Assembly: GCA_020201015.1 (NCBI GenBank)
Contig: JAIVHN010000246.1
Location: 1-6,805 of the forward strand
Direction: 5' to 3'
Source: Spirochaeta sp.
GTDB lineage: Bacteria; Spirochaetota; Spirochaetia; DSM-27196; SLAA01
DNA length: 6,805 nt
The notes below the pieces were generated by a model. It saw only the letters and a list, made by a program, of their open reading frames with translations, made no database searches and was not told where the DNA came from. This document shows, piece after piece, positions 1 through 6,230 of this stretch; position 1 is the first letter of the stretch, and each line of letters opens with the position of its first letter. The position numbers were made by a program, and so were the translations under genes.

Positions 1-1146
1 GTCCTCCGGAAGGTATGCCACTTTGTGACGCAAGGCTTCGGCTGGCCCGGAGAACCGAAGAGTCTTCCCATGCAGCTGAATCTGCCCGGAATCAATAGGG
101 TACATGCCGTAGACCGACTTAAGAATTTCGGTGCGGCCGCTGCCCATGAGTCCGGCAATTCCCAGGATCTCGTTGCGGTGCACATCAAAAGATATGTCGA
201 TGTATGACTCAGCAGCCGAGAGCCCCCGCACCGACAGCACGGGGACGCCGTCGGCAGGTGCCGGGGTCGGTGCGGCGTCCGGGGTCACGGCCGGTTTGGT
301 ACGGGCGGCCGTTGCCGGGGCGACGGCCCGCACCGGGGTGGAGCGGGTGGTCTCGCGTGCAGCGTCGGCCTCGTCGGCACCGCCAGCCACGGCAAGCTTA
401 ACCGGCCCAACAATGAGCGCCGACAGCTTTTCCTTATGCACCTCATCACGCCGAACTGTCGCAACCGCCCGTCCGTCGCGCAGCACCGTCATGCGGTCGC
501 ACACCTCAAGCAACTCATCAATACGGTGCGAGATATGCAGGATTGTGCAGCCCTCGGCTTTCTTATCCCGCATGATCTCAAAGAACAGTGTCTCCTCGTT
601 CTTGGAGAGCGAGGAGAATGCCTCGTCCAGAATAATAATCTGAGCCTGCTCCACGTAGCTAGCCTTGAGCATAAGTAGGATCTGCTGCATGCCTATACCC
701 AAGTCGCCAGCTTTGGCGCGGACATCAATATTCAGCCGTCCCTTAGCTACAATCTGCTCGGCCAAGGTGTAGAGCTTGGTGCGATCCATGAACAGACCGC
801 CGCCGCGCGTAGGAAAGTCGGGCATAAAAAGATTCTCAGCAACGCTGCAGTCCCGAACCATTTGTGGTTCCTGCGGAACAATCGCCACCCGTTCTTTCTT
901 GGCAACAATGCGCGAGAGGTCTGTGTACTCGCTGCCGTTAATGCGGATAACCCCGGCCGTAGGCTGCACGAGCCCTGCCACAATTCCCACCAGAGTGGTC
1001 TTACCCGCGCCGTTCTTGCCTATGATCCCGTGCGTCTCTCCACGTCGCACCTCAAGACTCACGTCCTGAAGAGCAACGGTACCTGGGTAGATCTTGGAGA
1101 GTCCTTGCAGGCTTAGAATGTGCTGTTCAGCATGTTGGGTCGTCAC
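1..1146 (-). CDS. Sugar ABC importer, double-domain ATP-binding protein (RbsA/MglA class), 3' part outside window
   Basis: This is the ATPase of an ABC importer for a sugar or related small polar solute. It acts on the cytoplasmic face of the inner membrane with a permease and a periplasmic binding protein, neither of which is visible here. The GTG start at 1146 is chosen because AAAGGA sits 8 nt upstream and the homology begins there; 382 codons lie in the window, against about 500 for the family. In domain 1 I see Walker A GKNGAGKTT (43-51), Q-loop Q92, signature LGIGMQQ (149-155), Walker B IIILDE (170-175) and switch His207. Domain 2 starts near residue 303 and has the Walker A-like GLMGSGRT (332-339) with Arg in place of Lys, which is normal for the second domain of this family. 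Two oddities: the domain 1 signature has Gly150 where LSGGQ-type motifs have Ser, and an Ala/Pro/Thr-rich linker of about 50 residues separates the domains. The sugar cannot be named from the sequence. Confidence 0.93.
   Translation of the reverse strand, partial: MTTQHAEQHILSLQGLSKIYPGTVALQDVSLEVRRGETHGIIGKNGAGKTTLVGIVAGLVQPTAGVIRINGSEYTDLSRIVAKKERVAIVPQEPQMVRDCSVAENLFMPDFPTRGGGLFMDRTKLYTLAEQIVAKGRLNIDVRAKAGDLGIGMQQILLMLKASYVEQAQIIILDEAFSSLSKNEETLFFEIMRDKKAEGCTILHISHRIDELLEVCDRMTVLRDGRAVATVRRDEVHKEKLSALIVGPVKLAVAGGADEADAARETTRSTPVRAVAPATAARTKPAVTPDAAPTPAPADGVPVLSVRGLSAAESYIDISFDVHRNEILGIAGLMGSGRTEILKSVYGMYPIDSGQIQLHGKTLRFSGPAEALRHKVAYLPED
250..339 (-). repeat. Degenerate 18-bp tandem repeat coding a Pro/Ala-rich hexapeptide linker
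   Basis: Inside the sugar ATPase gene, CCGGGG recurs on the plus strand at 261, 279, 315 and 333, that is at steps of 18, 36 and 18 bp. On the coding strand this is five imperfect hexapeptides (residues 270-299) of the form T-P-x-x-A-x, for example TPVRAV and TPDAAP. The stretch is richer in G+C than its surroundings and joins the two nucleotide-binding domains. RbsA-type proteins usually have a much shorter linker, so this looks like an expanded, low-complexity, probably disordered insert. The period is directly visible; expansion by slippage is an inference. Confidence 0.6.
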
Positions 1147-1233
1147 GAGATGTATCCTTTGTTCGAGCCACAGCATGGCGGCTATGCACCGGTATGGGCT
1201 CGCATGGCTGGCGTCCCCGGTGTGGCCCGGGAG

Positions 1234-1262
1234 AGCATAGCACTTGCAGCGGTCCGGCTCAA
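1234..1262 (-). promoter_or_regulatory. Promoter candidate for the sugar ABC ATPase
   Basis: Read on the minus strand, TTGAGC (1262-1257) and TATGCT (1239-1234) are separated by exactly 17 bp, and TGC directly precedes the -10 box (extended -10 pattern). Each box matches 4 of 6 sigma-70 consensus bases. The predicted start near 1227 would leave a leader of about 80 nt before the GTG at 1146. A short inverted repeat (CCCGG 1216-1220 with CCGGG 1227-1231) lies at the predicted transcript start, with no known meaning. This is consensus matching only. Confidence 0.45.
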
Positions 1263-1322
1263 GAACACTCAGCACAAAAAACTCCGACCGCACCAAGCTT
1301 TTTTAGCAGCAATGCTGGCCAC

Positions 1323-1349
1323 TTGATTCCACCGCCAATTTTGGATAAG
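1323..1349 (+). promoter_or_regulatory. Weak promoter candidate for the PEGA lipoprotein gene
   Basis: TTGATT (1323-1328) and GATAAG (1344-1349) are spaced 15 bp apart (16 if the second box is read as ATAAGA). The match is modest and the spacing short. Its position about 35 bp before the ATG, in the divergent region, is the main argument for it. The rest of 1147-1384 shows nothing else I can name. Confidence 0.25.
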
Positions 1350-1384
1350 AAAGAGTCCAAGACCTACAGTAGGAGCACCCACCT

Positions 1385-1804
1385 ATGGCCCGAGTAAAGA
1401 AAATGGCAGCGGCACTTGCCGTACTCCTATTTCTGTCAGCGTGTACCACCCACACGAACGTGACCTTCACCACCAATGTAGAGTCGGCCGAAGTACGGCT
1501 TGACCACACCCCAATAGGCGAGACGCCCGTTGAACGGCGGCTCAGCAACGGCATCTGGTATGATCCTTACGTAGTAATTCGGGCGGAGGGCTACCACGAG
1601 ATTCGCAGCAAGCTGCAACGTGAGTTGAAGGTGCTGAACGCGGTAAGCGGCGTTATCTTCTGGCCAATTTGGCTCATGGCCCATGGCCCGCAGCCAAATC
1701 AGCATTTCACCCTGCAACCCGAAGAGATACAAAGTGCGCTACAGCGTTCACCTCAGAGTTTGGAGTCCCCCGAGGCCCACGTGGTACCCGTAGGTTCACC
1801 GTAA
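1385..1804 (+). CDS. PEGA-domain lipoprotein
   Basis: A predicted lipoprotein of 139 residues. It has a basic N-terminus (MARVKK), a hydrophobic stretch and a lipobox LSAC with the acylated Cys at residue 20, so it should be lipid-anchored in the envelope. Residues about 25-75 fit a PEGA domain, a small beta-rich fold that often occurs in surface proteins: a strand (VTFTT), a pattern around residues 33-50 like the usual 'V.ldg...G.TPv', then VVIRAEGY. A second hydrophobic segment (about 84-99, rich in Ile, Phe and Trp) is followed by a short polar tail; it may be membrane-associated or a buried hairpin. AGGAG lies 9 nt before the ATG. The gene is divergent from the sugar ATPase and 118 bp before the importer operon on the same strand, so it may have its own promoter. 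The specific role is unknown; the lipoprotein call is firmer than the PEGA call. Confidence 0.85.
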   Translation: MARVKKMAAALAVLLFLSACTTHTNVTFTTNVESAEVRLDHTPIGETPVERRLSNGIWYDPYVVIRAEGYHEIRSKLQRELKVLNAVSGVIFWPIWLMAHGPQPNQHFTLQPEEIQSALQRSPQSLESPEAHVVPVGSP

Positions 1805-1922
1805 GAGCATTGCTGCCGGGAGCATTTCTTGCTTGCGGGATCACAGGGTGCGTGCTACCCTACCTCCATTACGTAACACGTTTTAGGCAATTCATGCTAC
1901 GCACACGAACCGGAGGATCCCT
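1805..1922 (+). promoter_or_regulatory. Intergenic leader before the importer operon; no clear metalloregulator site
   Basis: This 118-bp gap is the only place for an importer-operon promoter. It contains a perfect 8-bp palindrome TTACGTAA (1869-1876), followed 16 bp later by CATGCT (1893-1898), which resembles the TATGCT boxes seen elsewhere in the window. It also has a small hairpin (AGGGT 1845-1849 with ACCCT 1857-1861) without a T-run, and a 6-bp inverted repeat GTGCGT (1848-1853) / ACGCAC (1899-1904). I do not see a convincing Fur-type operator. The binding-protein gene has a strong Shine-Dalgarno GGAGG at 1912-1916, 6 nt before its ATG. No promoter is firmly assigned. Confidence 0.25.
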
Positions 1923-3092
1923 ATGCTTAGAAAGCACTCCCAGAACCAGTTTTCACGATGGCGTACAGTCTGCCTTGTCTCGACGTTGTTAAGCGTCACC
2001 GCTTTCCTCGGCGCGGCACCTGCCCAGGAACAACCTACGCCCAACGGCGCCGCCGAACAAACGCGAACAGTCACCGACATGGCTGGCCGTGAAGTAACCA
2101 TTCCTGCCACCGTAGACCGGGTCATCTGCTCAGGCTCGGGTGCGCTACGACTCCTCACCTACCTACAGGCACACGACACAATTGTGGCGGTAGATAGTGC
2201 CGAGATGGGAACCCCTGTTGATATACGACCCTACGCTCTTGCAAATCCGCAGTTCAAGGAGTATCCGGCCTTTGGCGACTTCCGCGGTATGGACAATCCG
2301 GAACGCATACTGGGACTAGAGAAGCAACCACAGGTTATTCTCAAAATTGAGGGTGGCTACGACTACGAACAGCTTGCCGCACGCACCGGTATTCCGGTGG
2401 TTGTACTTGGGTATGGCAATCTCAACGACGACAGGGAGACCCTCAACACGACCCTGCGCCTCATGGCCGAGGTTGTTGGTGCAGAGGTACGTGCAGAAGA
2501 GGTTATAGCCTATTTGGACTCGCTCATTGGGGATCTACGCGAACGCGGGGCGGCGGCTTCCTCACAGCCGACCGCTTTTGTCGGCGGCATTGCGGCGCGC
2601 GGGGCGCACGGCTTTACCGCAACCGACAGGAACTTCACGCCTTTCGCCTTCTTAGGCGCCGACAACGTTGCGGCCCGTGAGGACGCAGCTGGCGCCTCCT
2701 CAACCGAGGCGCGCTCATCACACGCAACCATTGCCCGCGAGCAACTCATAGAGTGGGATCCGGAGTACATCTTTCTGGACCTGGCCACTACCCGTGGCGG
2801 TGGAAACGGCCTGGAACAGCTACGAGACGAGCCGATTTACGCGGGCATGCAAGCCGTGCAGAACGAGCGGGTTTTCGGCCTGCTTCCGTACAACTCATAC
2901 AACCGCAACTTTGATACGGTGCTCGGCAATAGCTACTACATCGGCACCGTGCTCTACCCCGACGCATTCTCGGATATCGACCCGCATGCCAAGGCAGATG
3001 AAATATACACCTTTCTCAACGGTGGCCCTGCTATGGCGCAACTCACGCAGATCTTCCCGGACATGGTGTTCGCACCGTTGACGGTACGATAA
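1923..3092 (+). CDS. Periplasmic substrate-binding protein of an iron-complex-type (FecB/BtuF class) ABC importer
   Basis: This protein captures the ligand in the periplasm and delivers it to the permease encoded next. It has 389 residues with a Sec signal peptide (hydrophobic core about 16-31, likely cleaved after APA at 32-34). The mature protein opens with TVTDMAGREVTIPATVDRV (50-67), the usual start of the TroA-like FecB/BtuF fold, and the second lobe carries the typical 'EQL..WDPEYIFLD' pattern (273-286). The C-terminal pattern around NSYYIGTVLYP and DIDPHAKADEIY (336-362) is characteristic of the 'iron ABC transporter substrate-binding protein' branch, also found in archaea. The family includes binders of ferric siderophores, haem, cobalamin and molybdate, so the ligand is uncertain; iron complex is the most likely default. 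GGAGG lies 6 nt before the ATG. It is the first gene of a three-gene operon, 18 bp before the permease. Confidence 0.92.
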   Translation: MLRKHSQNQFSRWRTVCLVSTLLSVTAFLGAAPAQEQPTPNGAAEQTRTVTDMAGREVTIPATVDRVICSGSGALRLLTYLQAHDTIVAVDSAEMGTPVDIRPYALANPQFKEYPAFGDFRGMDNPERILGLEKQPQVILKIEGGYDYEQLAARTGIPVVVLGYGNLNDDRETLNTTLRLMAEVVGAEVRAEEVIAYLDSLIGDLRERGAAASSQPTAFVGGIAARGAHGFTATDRNFTPFAFLGADNVAAREDAAGASSTEARSSHATIAREQLIEWDPEYIFLDLATTRGGGNGLEQLRDEPIYAGMQAVQNERVFGLLPYNSYNRNFDTVLGNSYYIGTVLYPDAFSDIDPHAKADEIYTFLNGGPAMAQLTQIFPDMVFAPLTVR

Positions 3093-3110
3093 ACTCTCGT
3101 TGGAGCACGC

Positions 3111-4184
3111 ATGTCACACTTAAAACGGGTTGCGGTACCTGTCGAGTACCACCACTACATTCGCCATAAACGAACCGCGCTGGTACTGCTCGGGTTGCTA
3201 ACGCTTGTCCTGTTCGTGACGGCCGTTGGCATAGGGCCGGTAGGCATTTCGCCAGCAGATCTGCTTAGTGTACTGCTTGGCCGGCCGACGGACACCCGCT
3301 TTGCAACCATTGTTTGGAACATACGGCTGCCGCAGGCAGCGGCAGCGCTGGTGGCCGGGGTGGGGCTGGCGGCGGCTGGCACCGCTATGCAGTCCATTCT
3401 GCGTAACCCACTTGGCTCCCCCTTCACCCTTGGTATTGCAAATGCCGGCGCCTTTGGCGCTGCGCTCACGGTTACCTTCTTCGGCACCGGGGTCATGCGC
3501 AGCACCGTTGCCGACGCAATATCCATTACCAATCCGGTGTTGACCACCCTAGGCGCCTTCACCTTTTGCATGCTCACCGCCTTGATCATTGTCTGGATAG
3601 CGGAGCTGCGGGGTGCCACCCCCGAGACCATGGTGCTCTGCGGCGTGGCGTTGAGCTCCTTGTTTAGCGCTGGCACGATGTTCCTGCAGTACTTTGCCGA
3701 CGACGCGCAGTTGGCCGCAATAGTGTTTTGGACATTTGGCGATGTTGCGCGGGCCAGCGTTCGGCATATTGTAATCATGGCGGTGGTGACCGGGGGCGGG
3801 CTGCTGTACTTTTGGTTTCACCGCTGGGCCTTCAACGCCATTGACGCGGGGGACGAGACCGCCCGCGGCTTGGGTATCCGGGTTCAGCGGGTACGCATGA
3901 CCGGCATGATGGTGGCGGCCCTCATGACCGCGGTGATTGTGTCCTTTCTGGGTGTGATTGGCTTTGTTGGCCTGGTGGCACCGCATATGGTGCGCCGCCT
4001 TTTAGGTGACGACCACCGCTTTGTGCTACCCGGCAGCTGCCTGGCAGGCGGTGCGTTGCTGTTGGCTTCCGACACCGTGGCCCGTACCTTGCTCGCACCT
4101 CATGTACTCCCGGTAGCGGTACTGACCGCGTTTCTGGGGGCACCGGCATTTCTGTACCTGCTTATTCGAGGGTACCGCCGATGA
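3111..4184 (+). CDS. FecCD/BtuC-family ABC importer permease
   Basis: The membrane channel of the importer, working as a homodimer in the inner membrane. It has 357 residues, a normal length, and about ten hydrophobic segments beginning at 22-42. Family motifs present are QSILRNPLGSPFTLGI (94-109), the ARGLGI loop (251-256) that contacts the ATPase, GVIGFVGLVAPHMVRRLLGDDHR (281-303), and the C-terminal DTVARTLL...LPVAVLTAFLGAPAF (321-347). GGAG lies 5 nt before the ATG. Its TGA overlaps the ATG of the ATPase gene (ATGA, 4 bp), indicating translational coupling. No frameshift or missing motif is seen. The family call is firm; the ligand is not determined by this subunit's motifs. Confidence 0.96.
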   Translation: MSHLKRVAVPVEYHHYIRHKRTALVLLGLLTLVLFVTAVGIGPVGISPADLLSVLLGRPTDTRFATIVWNIRLPQAAAALVAGVGLAAAGTAMQSILRNPLGSPFTLGIANAGAFGAALTVTFFGTGVMRSTVADAISITNPVLTTLGAFTFCMLTALIIVWIAELRGATPETMVLCGVALSSLFSAGTMFLQYFADDAQLAAIVFWTFGDVARASVRHIVIMAVVTGGGLLYFWFHRWAFNAIDAGDETARGLGIRVQRVRMTGMMVAALMTAVIVSFLGVIGFVGLVAPHMVRRLLGDDHRFVLPGSCLAGGALLLASDTVARTLLAPHVLPVAVLTAFLGAPAFLYLLIRGYRR

Positions 4185-4951
4185 AGCTCGCAGTTGAGAC
4201 ACTCAACTTCTCCTATGGGGATCTTCGCGTTCTGCTTGATGTCAGTTTTGAAGCCGCACCCGGAACGGTAACCGCCATACTTGGCCCAAACGGCTGCGGC
4301 AAGTCCACCTTGCTGCGCTGTGTGAACGGGTTGCTCACACCGGACTCGGGTCGAGTGCTTCTTGACGATATCGACATCTCGCTTCTGAGTAGTCGCGATA
4401 TTGCTCGACGTATTGGTTATGTAGCTCAACGCAACGAGGCGTCCCGTCTGACCGCCTTTGACGCGGTGCTCTTAGGGCGCACGCCGCACCTTGGCTTCCA
4501 CGTTGGCCGGCATGACCTGGAGATTACCCAGGCGGTGATTGAGAGCATGGGGCTTAGTGAACTCAGCATGCGCTACATCGACCAGATGAGCGGCGGTGAG
4601 CTGCAACGGGTCTGCATTGCGCGCGCGCTTGCCCAGGAGCCGTACTTTTTGCTTTTGGATGAGCCGACAAGCTCGCTTGATCTGCGGAATCAGTACGATA
4701 TCCTCCATACCATTCGTCACCTGGCGGTGGAGCACGGGGTAACGGTGCTCTTGACGATGCACGACCTCAACTCAACCCTGCGCGTTGCCGACCGCGTAAT
4801 CTTCCTGCGCGAAGGCCAGGTGTTTGCCGACGGCAACCCCGACGAGGTAACCCCCGACATTGTGGCCGCGGTCTACGGCATAAATGTGGAGATCATTTAT
4901 CACGACGGCCGCCCGGTAATCATCCCCCTCAACGGACATCCCCCGCACTGA
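4181..4951 (+). CDS. FecE/BtuD-family ABC importer ATP-binding protein
   Basis: The ATPase that drives the importer from the cytoplasmic side as a dimer. It has 256 residues, typical for the family. All motifs are intact: Walker A GPNGCGKST (35-43), Q-loop Gln83, signature SGGELQR (137-143), Walker B LLLDEP (157-162), D-loop SSLD (164-167) and switch His194. The start is fixed by the ATGA overlap with the permease gene and by GAGG at 4168-4171, 8 nt upstream. The tail after residue 225 (TPDIVAAVYGINVEI) is the usual FecE/BtuD ending. It completes a binding protein-permease-ATPase set. Only 11 bp separate its stop from the first copy of the leader repeat, and no terminator hairpin with a T-run is visible, so transcription may continue downstream. 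Confidence 0.97.
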   Translation: MKLAVETLNFSYGDLRVLLDVSFEAAPGTVTAILGPNGCGKSTLLRCVNGLLTPDSGRVLLDDIDISLLSSRDIARRIGYVAQRNEASRLTAFDAVLLGRTPHLGFHVGRHDLEITQAVIESMGLSELSMRYIDQMSGGELQRVCIARALAQEPYFLLLDEPTSSLDLRNQYDILHTIRHLAVEHGVTVLLTMHDLNSTLRVADRVIFLREGQVFADGNPDEVTPDIVAAVYGINVEIIYHDGRPVIIPLNGHPPH

Positions 4952-4966
4952 TAGCTCGCATGTCCA

Positions 4967-5033
4967 GCGTTGCACAGCCTCTGGAGTTATGCTATGCATT
5001 GGTGTAGGTTTTTAGCGGAGGTCAATCTGACAT
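4967..5033 (+). repeat. Duplicated leader, copy 1 (67-bp direct repeat)
   Basis: Matches 6162-6228 at 66 of 67 positions; the one difference is T at 5011 against C at 6206. Upstream, three more bases (4963-4965) also match after one mismatch at 4966, then similarity fades. The copy carries the same GGAGG (5017-5021) as copy 2, but the base after its last AT is C, so the codon that is ATG in copy 2 is ATC (5032-5034) here. It follows the importer operon by 11 bp and runs directly into the truncated ATPase frame. There are no inverted ends and no transposase, so it is not a recognisable insertion sequence end. Confidence 0.97.
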
Positions 5034-5034
5034 C

Positions 5035-5070
5035 CGACAGTCTGGAAAGACTACCTTTCTTAAGGCGCAG
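5035..5070 (+). pseudogene. Remnant of the ATPase P-loop upstream of the usable start
   Basis: The in-frame codons read RQSGKTTFLKAQ and join the downstream frame without a stop. RQxGKTT is the second half of the Walker A motif of AAA_14/DUF4143 proteins. The expected Gly-Pro just before it is replaced by Asp-Ile from the repeat. This marks the breakpoint of the gene at about 5033/5034. Confidence 0.75.
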
Positions 5071-6126
5071 TTGCCGGACTTCACTTATGTCAACTTAGAG
5101 AATCCCGACGACCGCGAGCACGTCCGCGAAGATATACGCACATTTCTTGCCCAGGCGGCTCCCGGTGGAGTCGTAGTAGATGAGGCGCAACGTCTACCGG
5201 AGTTGTTTTCCTACCTGCAGGACTTTGTTGACCGCTCCGGCGAGATGGGGCAAATTGTGCTTTCGGGGAGTCAGAACTTCCTGATGATGAAAAGTATCTC
5301 CCAGAGTCTTTCCGGCCGGGTGGGGCTTTTGAACCTCTTTCCATTCACCTGGAATGAGCTTGCAGGACATACGCAAGCCCCCTCCAATGTGGATGAGTTT
5401 ATGTATCGTGGATGCTACCCAGCAATCTATGATCGTTCGATATCGCCACCGGACTTTTACCCTGCCTACGTGCAGACCTACATCGAACGTGATGTACGCA
5501 ACCTACAGAACATTGGCGACCTCAGCACCTTTGGTCGCTTTGTGGAACTTTGCGCCGGGCGCGTCGGGCAAATCCTCAACTACAGTTCCATCGCTTCGGA
5601 CATAGGAGTGGACCACAAAACCGTAAAGTCCTGGATCTCCCTTCTCGAGGCAGGATATGTTATTTTTCTCCTACGTCCGCATCACGAAAACTTTAACAAG
5701 CGAGTTATCAAGTCACCCAAACTGTACTTCTATGACACCGGACTAGCGACGTCCCTGCTTCGCATTCGGGAGAGCGAGTCCCTCAGGAGCTTCCATCTCC
5801 GTGGAAATCTGTTTGAGAACTACGTTGTTGCAGAGTATGTAAAGCTACTCCACCATGAGGGAATACAGCCGGACGCCTACTTTTTCCGGGACTCCAGCGG
5901 AAATGAGGTTGATATGATACTCGACCGGGGCACGCACCTGGTGCCGGTAGAGATCAAGTCTTCGGCAACGATTACCGGTGAGTTTTTTCGAGGATTACAG
6001 ACCTACCAAGAGCTGAGTGGAGCCACCACAGACAAAACCTACTTGGTATACTCCGGTGAAAACTCAATGCCACGGAAACATGGGCAGGTACTCGGCTGGC
6101 GCCAGATCGCTGAGCTCCTCCCGTAG
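5071..6126 (+). CDS. DUF4143/AAA_14-family ATPase, 5'-truncated; probably inactive in ATP binding or a pseudogene
   Basis: This is a member of the prokaryotic ATPase family with an AAA_14 core and a DUF4143 C-terminal domain, of unknown cellular role. Numbering is from the TTG at 5071. Seen: Walker B VVVDEAQ (34-40), sensor-like LSGSQNF (64-70), YIERDVRNL (137-145), a winged-helix-like part (170-200), and a PD-(D/E)XK-like end with GNLFEN (245-250), GNEVD (277-281) and EIK (294-296). Homology continues upstream in frame at 5035-5070 as RQSGKTTFLKAQ, the second half of a P-loop normally written GPRQ.GKTT. The preceding codons are repeat DNA, with no ATG, GTG or TTG between the TAG at 5005 and 5071. 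Start options are TTG 5071 (AAGG 5 nt upstream), which drops the P-loop, or ATC 5032, well placed after GGAGG but a very rare start. About 20-25 N-terminal residues are missing. The rest of the frame is uninterrupted, so the loss looks recent or the C-terminal part still has a use. Confidence 0.8.
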   Translation: MPDFTYVNLENPDDREHVREDIRTFLAQAAPGGVVVDEAQRLPELFSYLQDFVDRSGEMGQIVLSGSQNFLMMKSISQSLSGRVGLLNLFPFTWNELAGHTQAPSNVDEFMYRGCYPAIYDRSISPPDFYPAYVQTYIERDVRNLQNIGDLSTFGRFVELCAGRVGQILNYSSIASDIGVDHKTVKSWISLLEAGYVIFLLRPHHENFNKRVIKSPKLYFYDTGLATSLLRIRESESLRSFHLRGNLFENYVVAEYVKLLHHEGIQPDAYFFRDSSGNEVDMILDRGTHLVPVEIKSSATITGEFFRGLQTYQELSGATTDKTYLVYSGENSMPRKHGQVLGWRQIAELLP

Positions 6127-6157
6127 GCTTTACCCGGTCACAGATCATGGACGCCGC

Positions 6158-6228
6158 TCCGGCGTTGCACAGCCTCTGGAGTTATGCTATGCATTGGTGT
6201 AGGTTCTTAGCGGAGGTCAATCTGACAT
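6158..6228 (+). repeat. Duplicated leader, copy 2 (direct repeat, 67-bp core at 6162-6228)
   Basis: This is the second copy of the repeat at 4963-5033. The core is 66/67 identical; TCC at 6158-6160 also matches, with a mismatch at 6161. It lies 31 bp after the ATPase stop and ends on the second base of the ATG of the barrel-protein gene, for which it supplies the Shine-Dalgarno. It is probably the original location of this sequence, because here it has a normal start codon. The distance between equivalent positions of the two copies is 1,195 bp. Confidence 0.97.
6165..6193 (+). promoter_or_regulatory. Weak promoter candidate in the leader repeat
   Basis: TTGCAC (6165-6170) and TATGCA (6188-6193) are spaced 17 bp apart, with TGC just before the second box (extended -10 pattern). 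The same pair lies in copy 1 at 4970-4975 and 4993-4998. Each box matches only 3 of 6 consensus bases; the spacing and extended -10 are the supporting points. If used, transcription would start near 6200, downstream of the mini-ORF start at 6189, so this reading and the coupled mini-ORF reading compete. Confidence 0.3.
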
Positions 6229-6230
6229 GA
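6189..6230 (+). CDS. Candidate 13-residue leader peptide coupled to the barrel-protein gene
   Basis: The frame reads MHWCRFLAEVNLT and then TGA (6228-6230). GGAG at 6178-6181 lies 7 nt before its ATG, a good distance. Its stop overlaps the downstream start as ATGA (6227-6230), the same arrangement as between the permease and ATPase genes. The frame contains the GGAGG used by the next gene. Copy 1 of the repeat has the same frame from 4994, but there it reads on through the junction and ends at 5098 after 34 codons. The single base difference between copies (TTT/TTC) is synonymous in this frame. Such short frames occur by chance, so translation is unproven. Confidence 0.35.
   Translation: MHWCRFLAEVNLT

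Noticed and set aside
131..643. A 170-codon plus-strand open frame
   Set aside because: It lies antisense to the sugar ABC ATPase, whose motifs are clear on the minus strand; its Ser/Ala/Thr-rich composition is that of a shadow frame.
1216..1231. Hairpin CCCGG/CCGGG as a regulatory structure
   Set aside because: A 5-bp stem in G+C-rich intergenic DNA is expected by chance; it is mentioned only because it overlaps the predicted transcript start.
1669..1992. A 107-codon plus-strand frame bridging the lipoprotein and binding-protein genes
   Set aside because: It overlaps the ends of two well supported genes in another frame and has no family pattern.
3155..3778. A 207-codon minus-strand open frame inside the permease gene
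   Set aside because: It is fully antisense to a permease with all family motifs, and its sequence shows no domain pattern; high G+C coding DNA often gives such frames.
4963..6228. An insertion sequence or transposon
   Set aside because: There is no transposase, integrase or terminal inverted repeat; the direct repeats are much longer than typical target duplications and hold a gene's leader.
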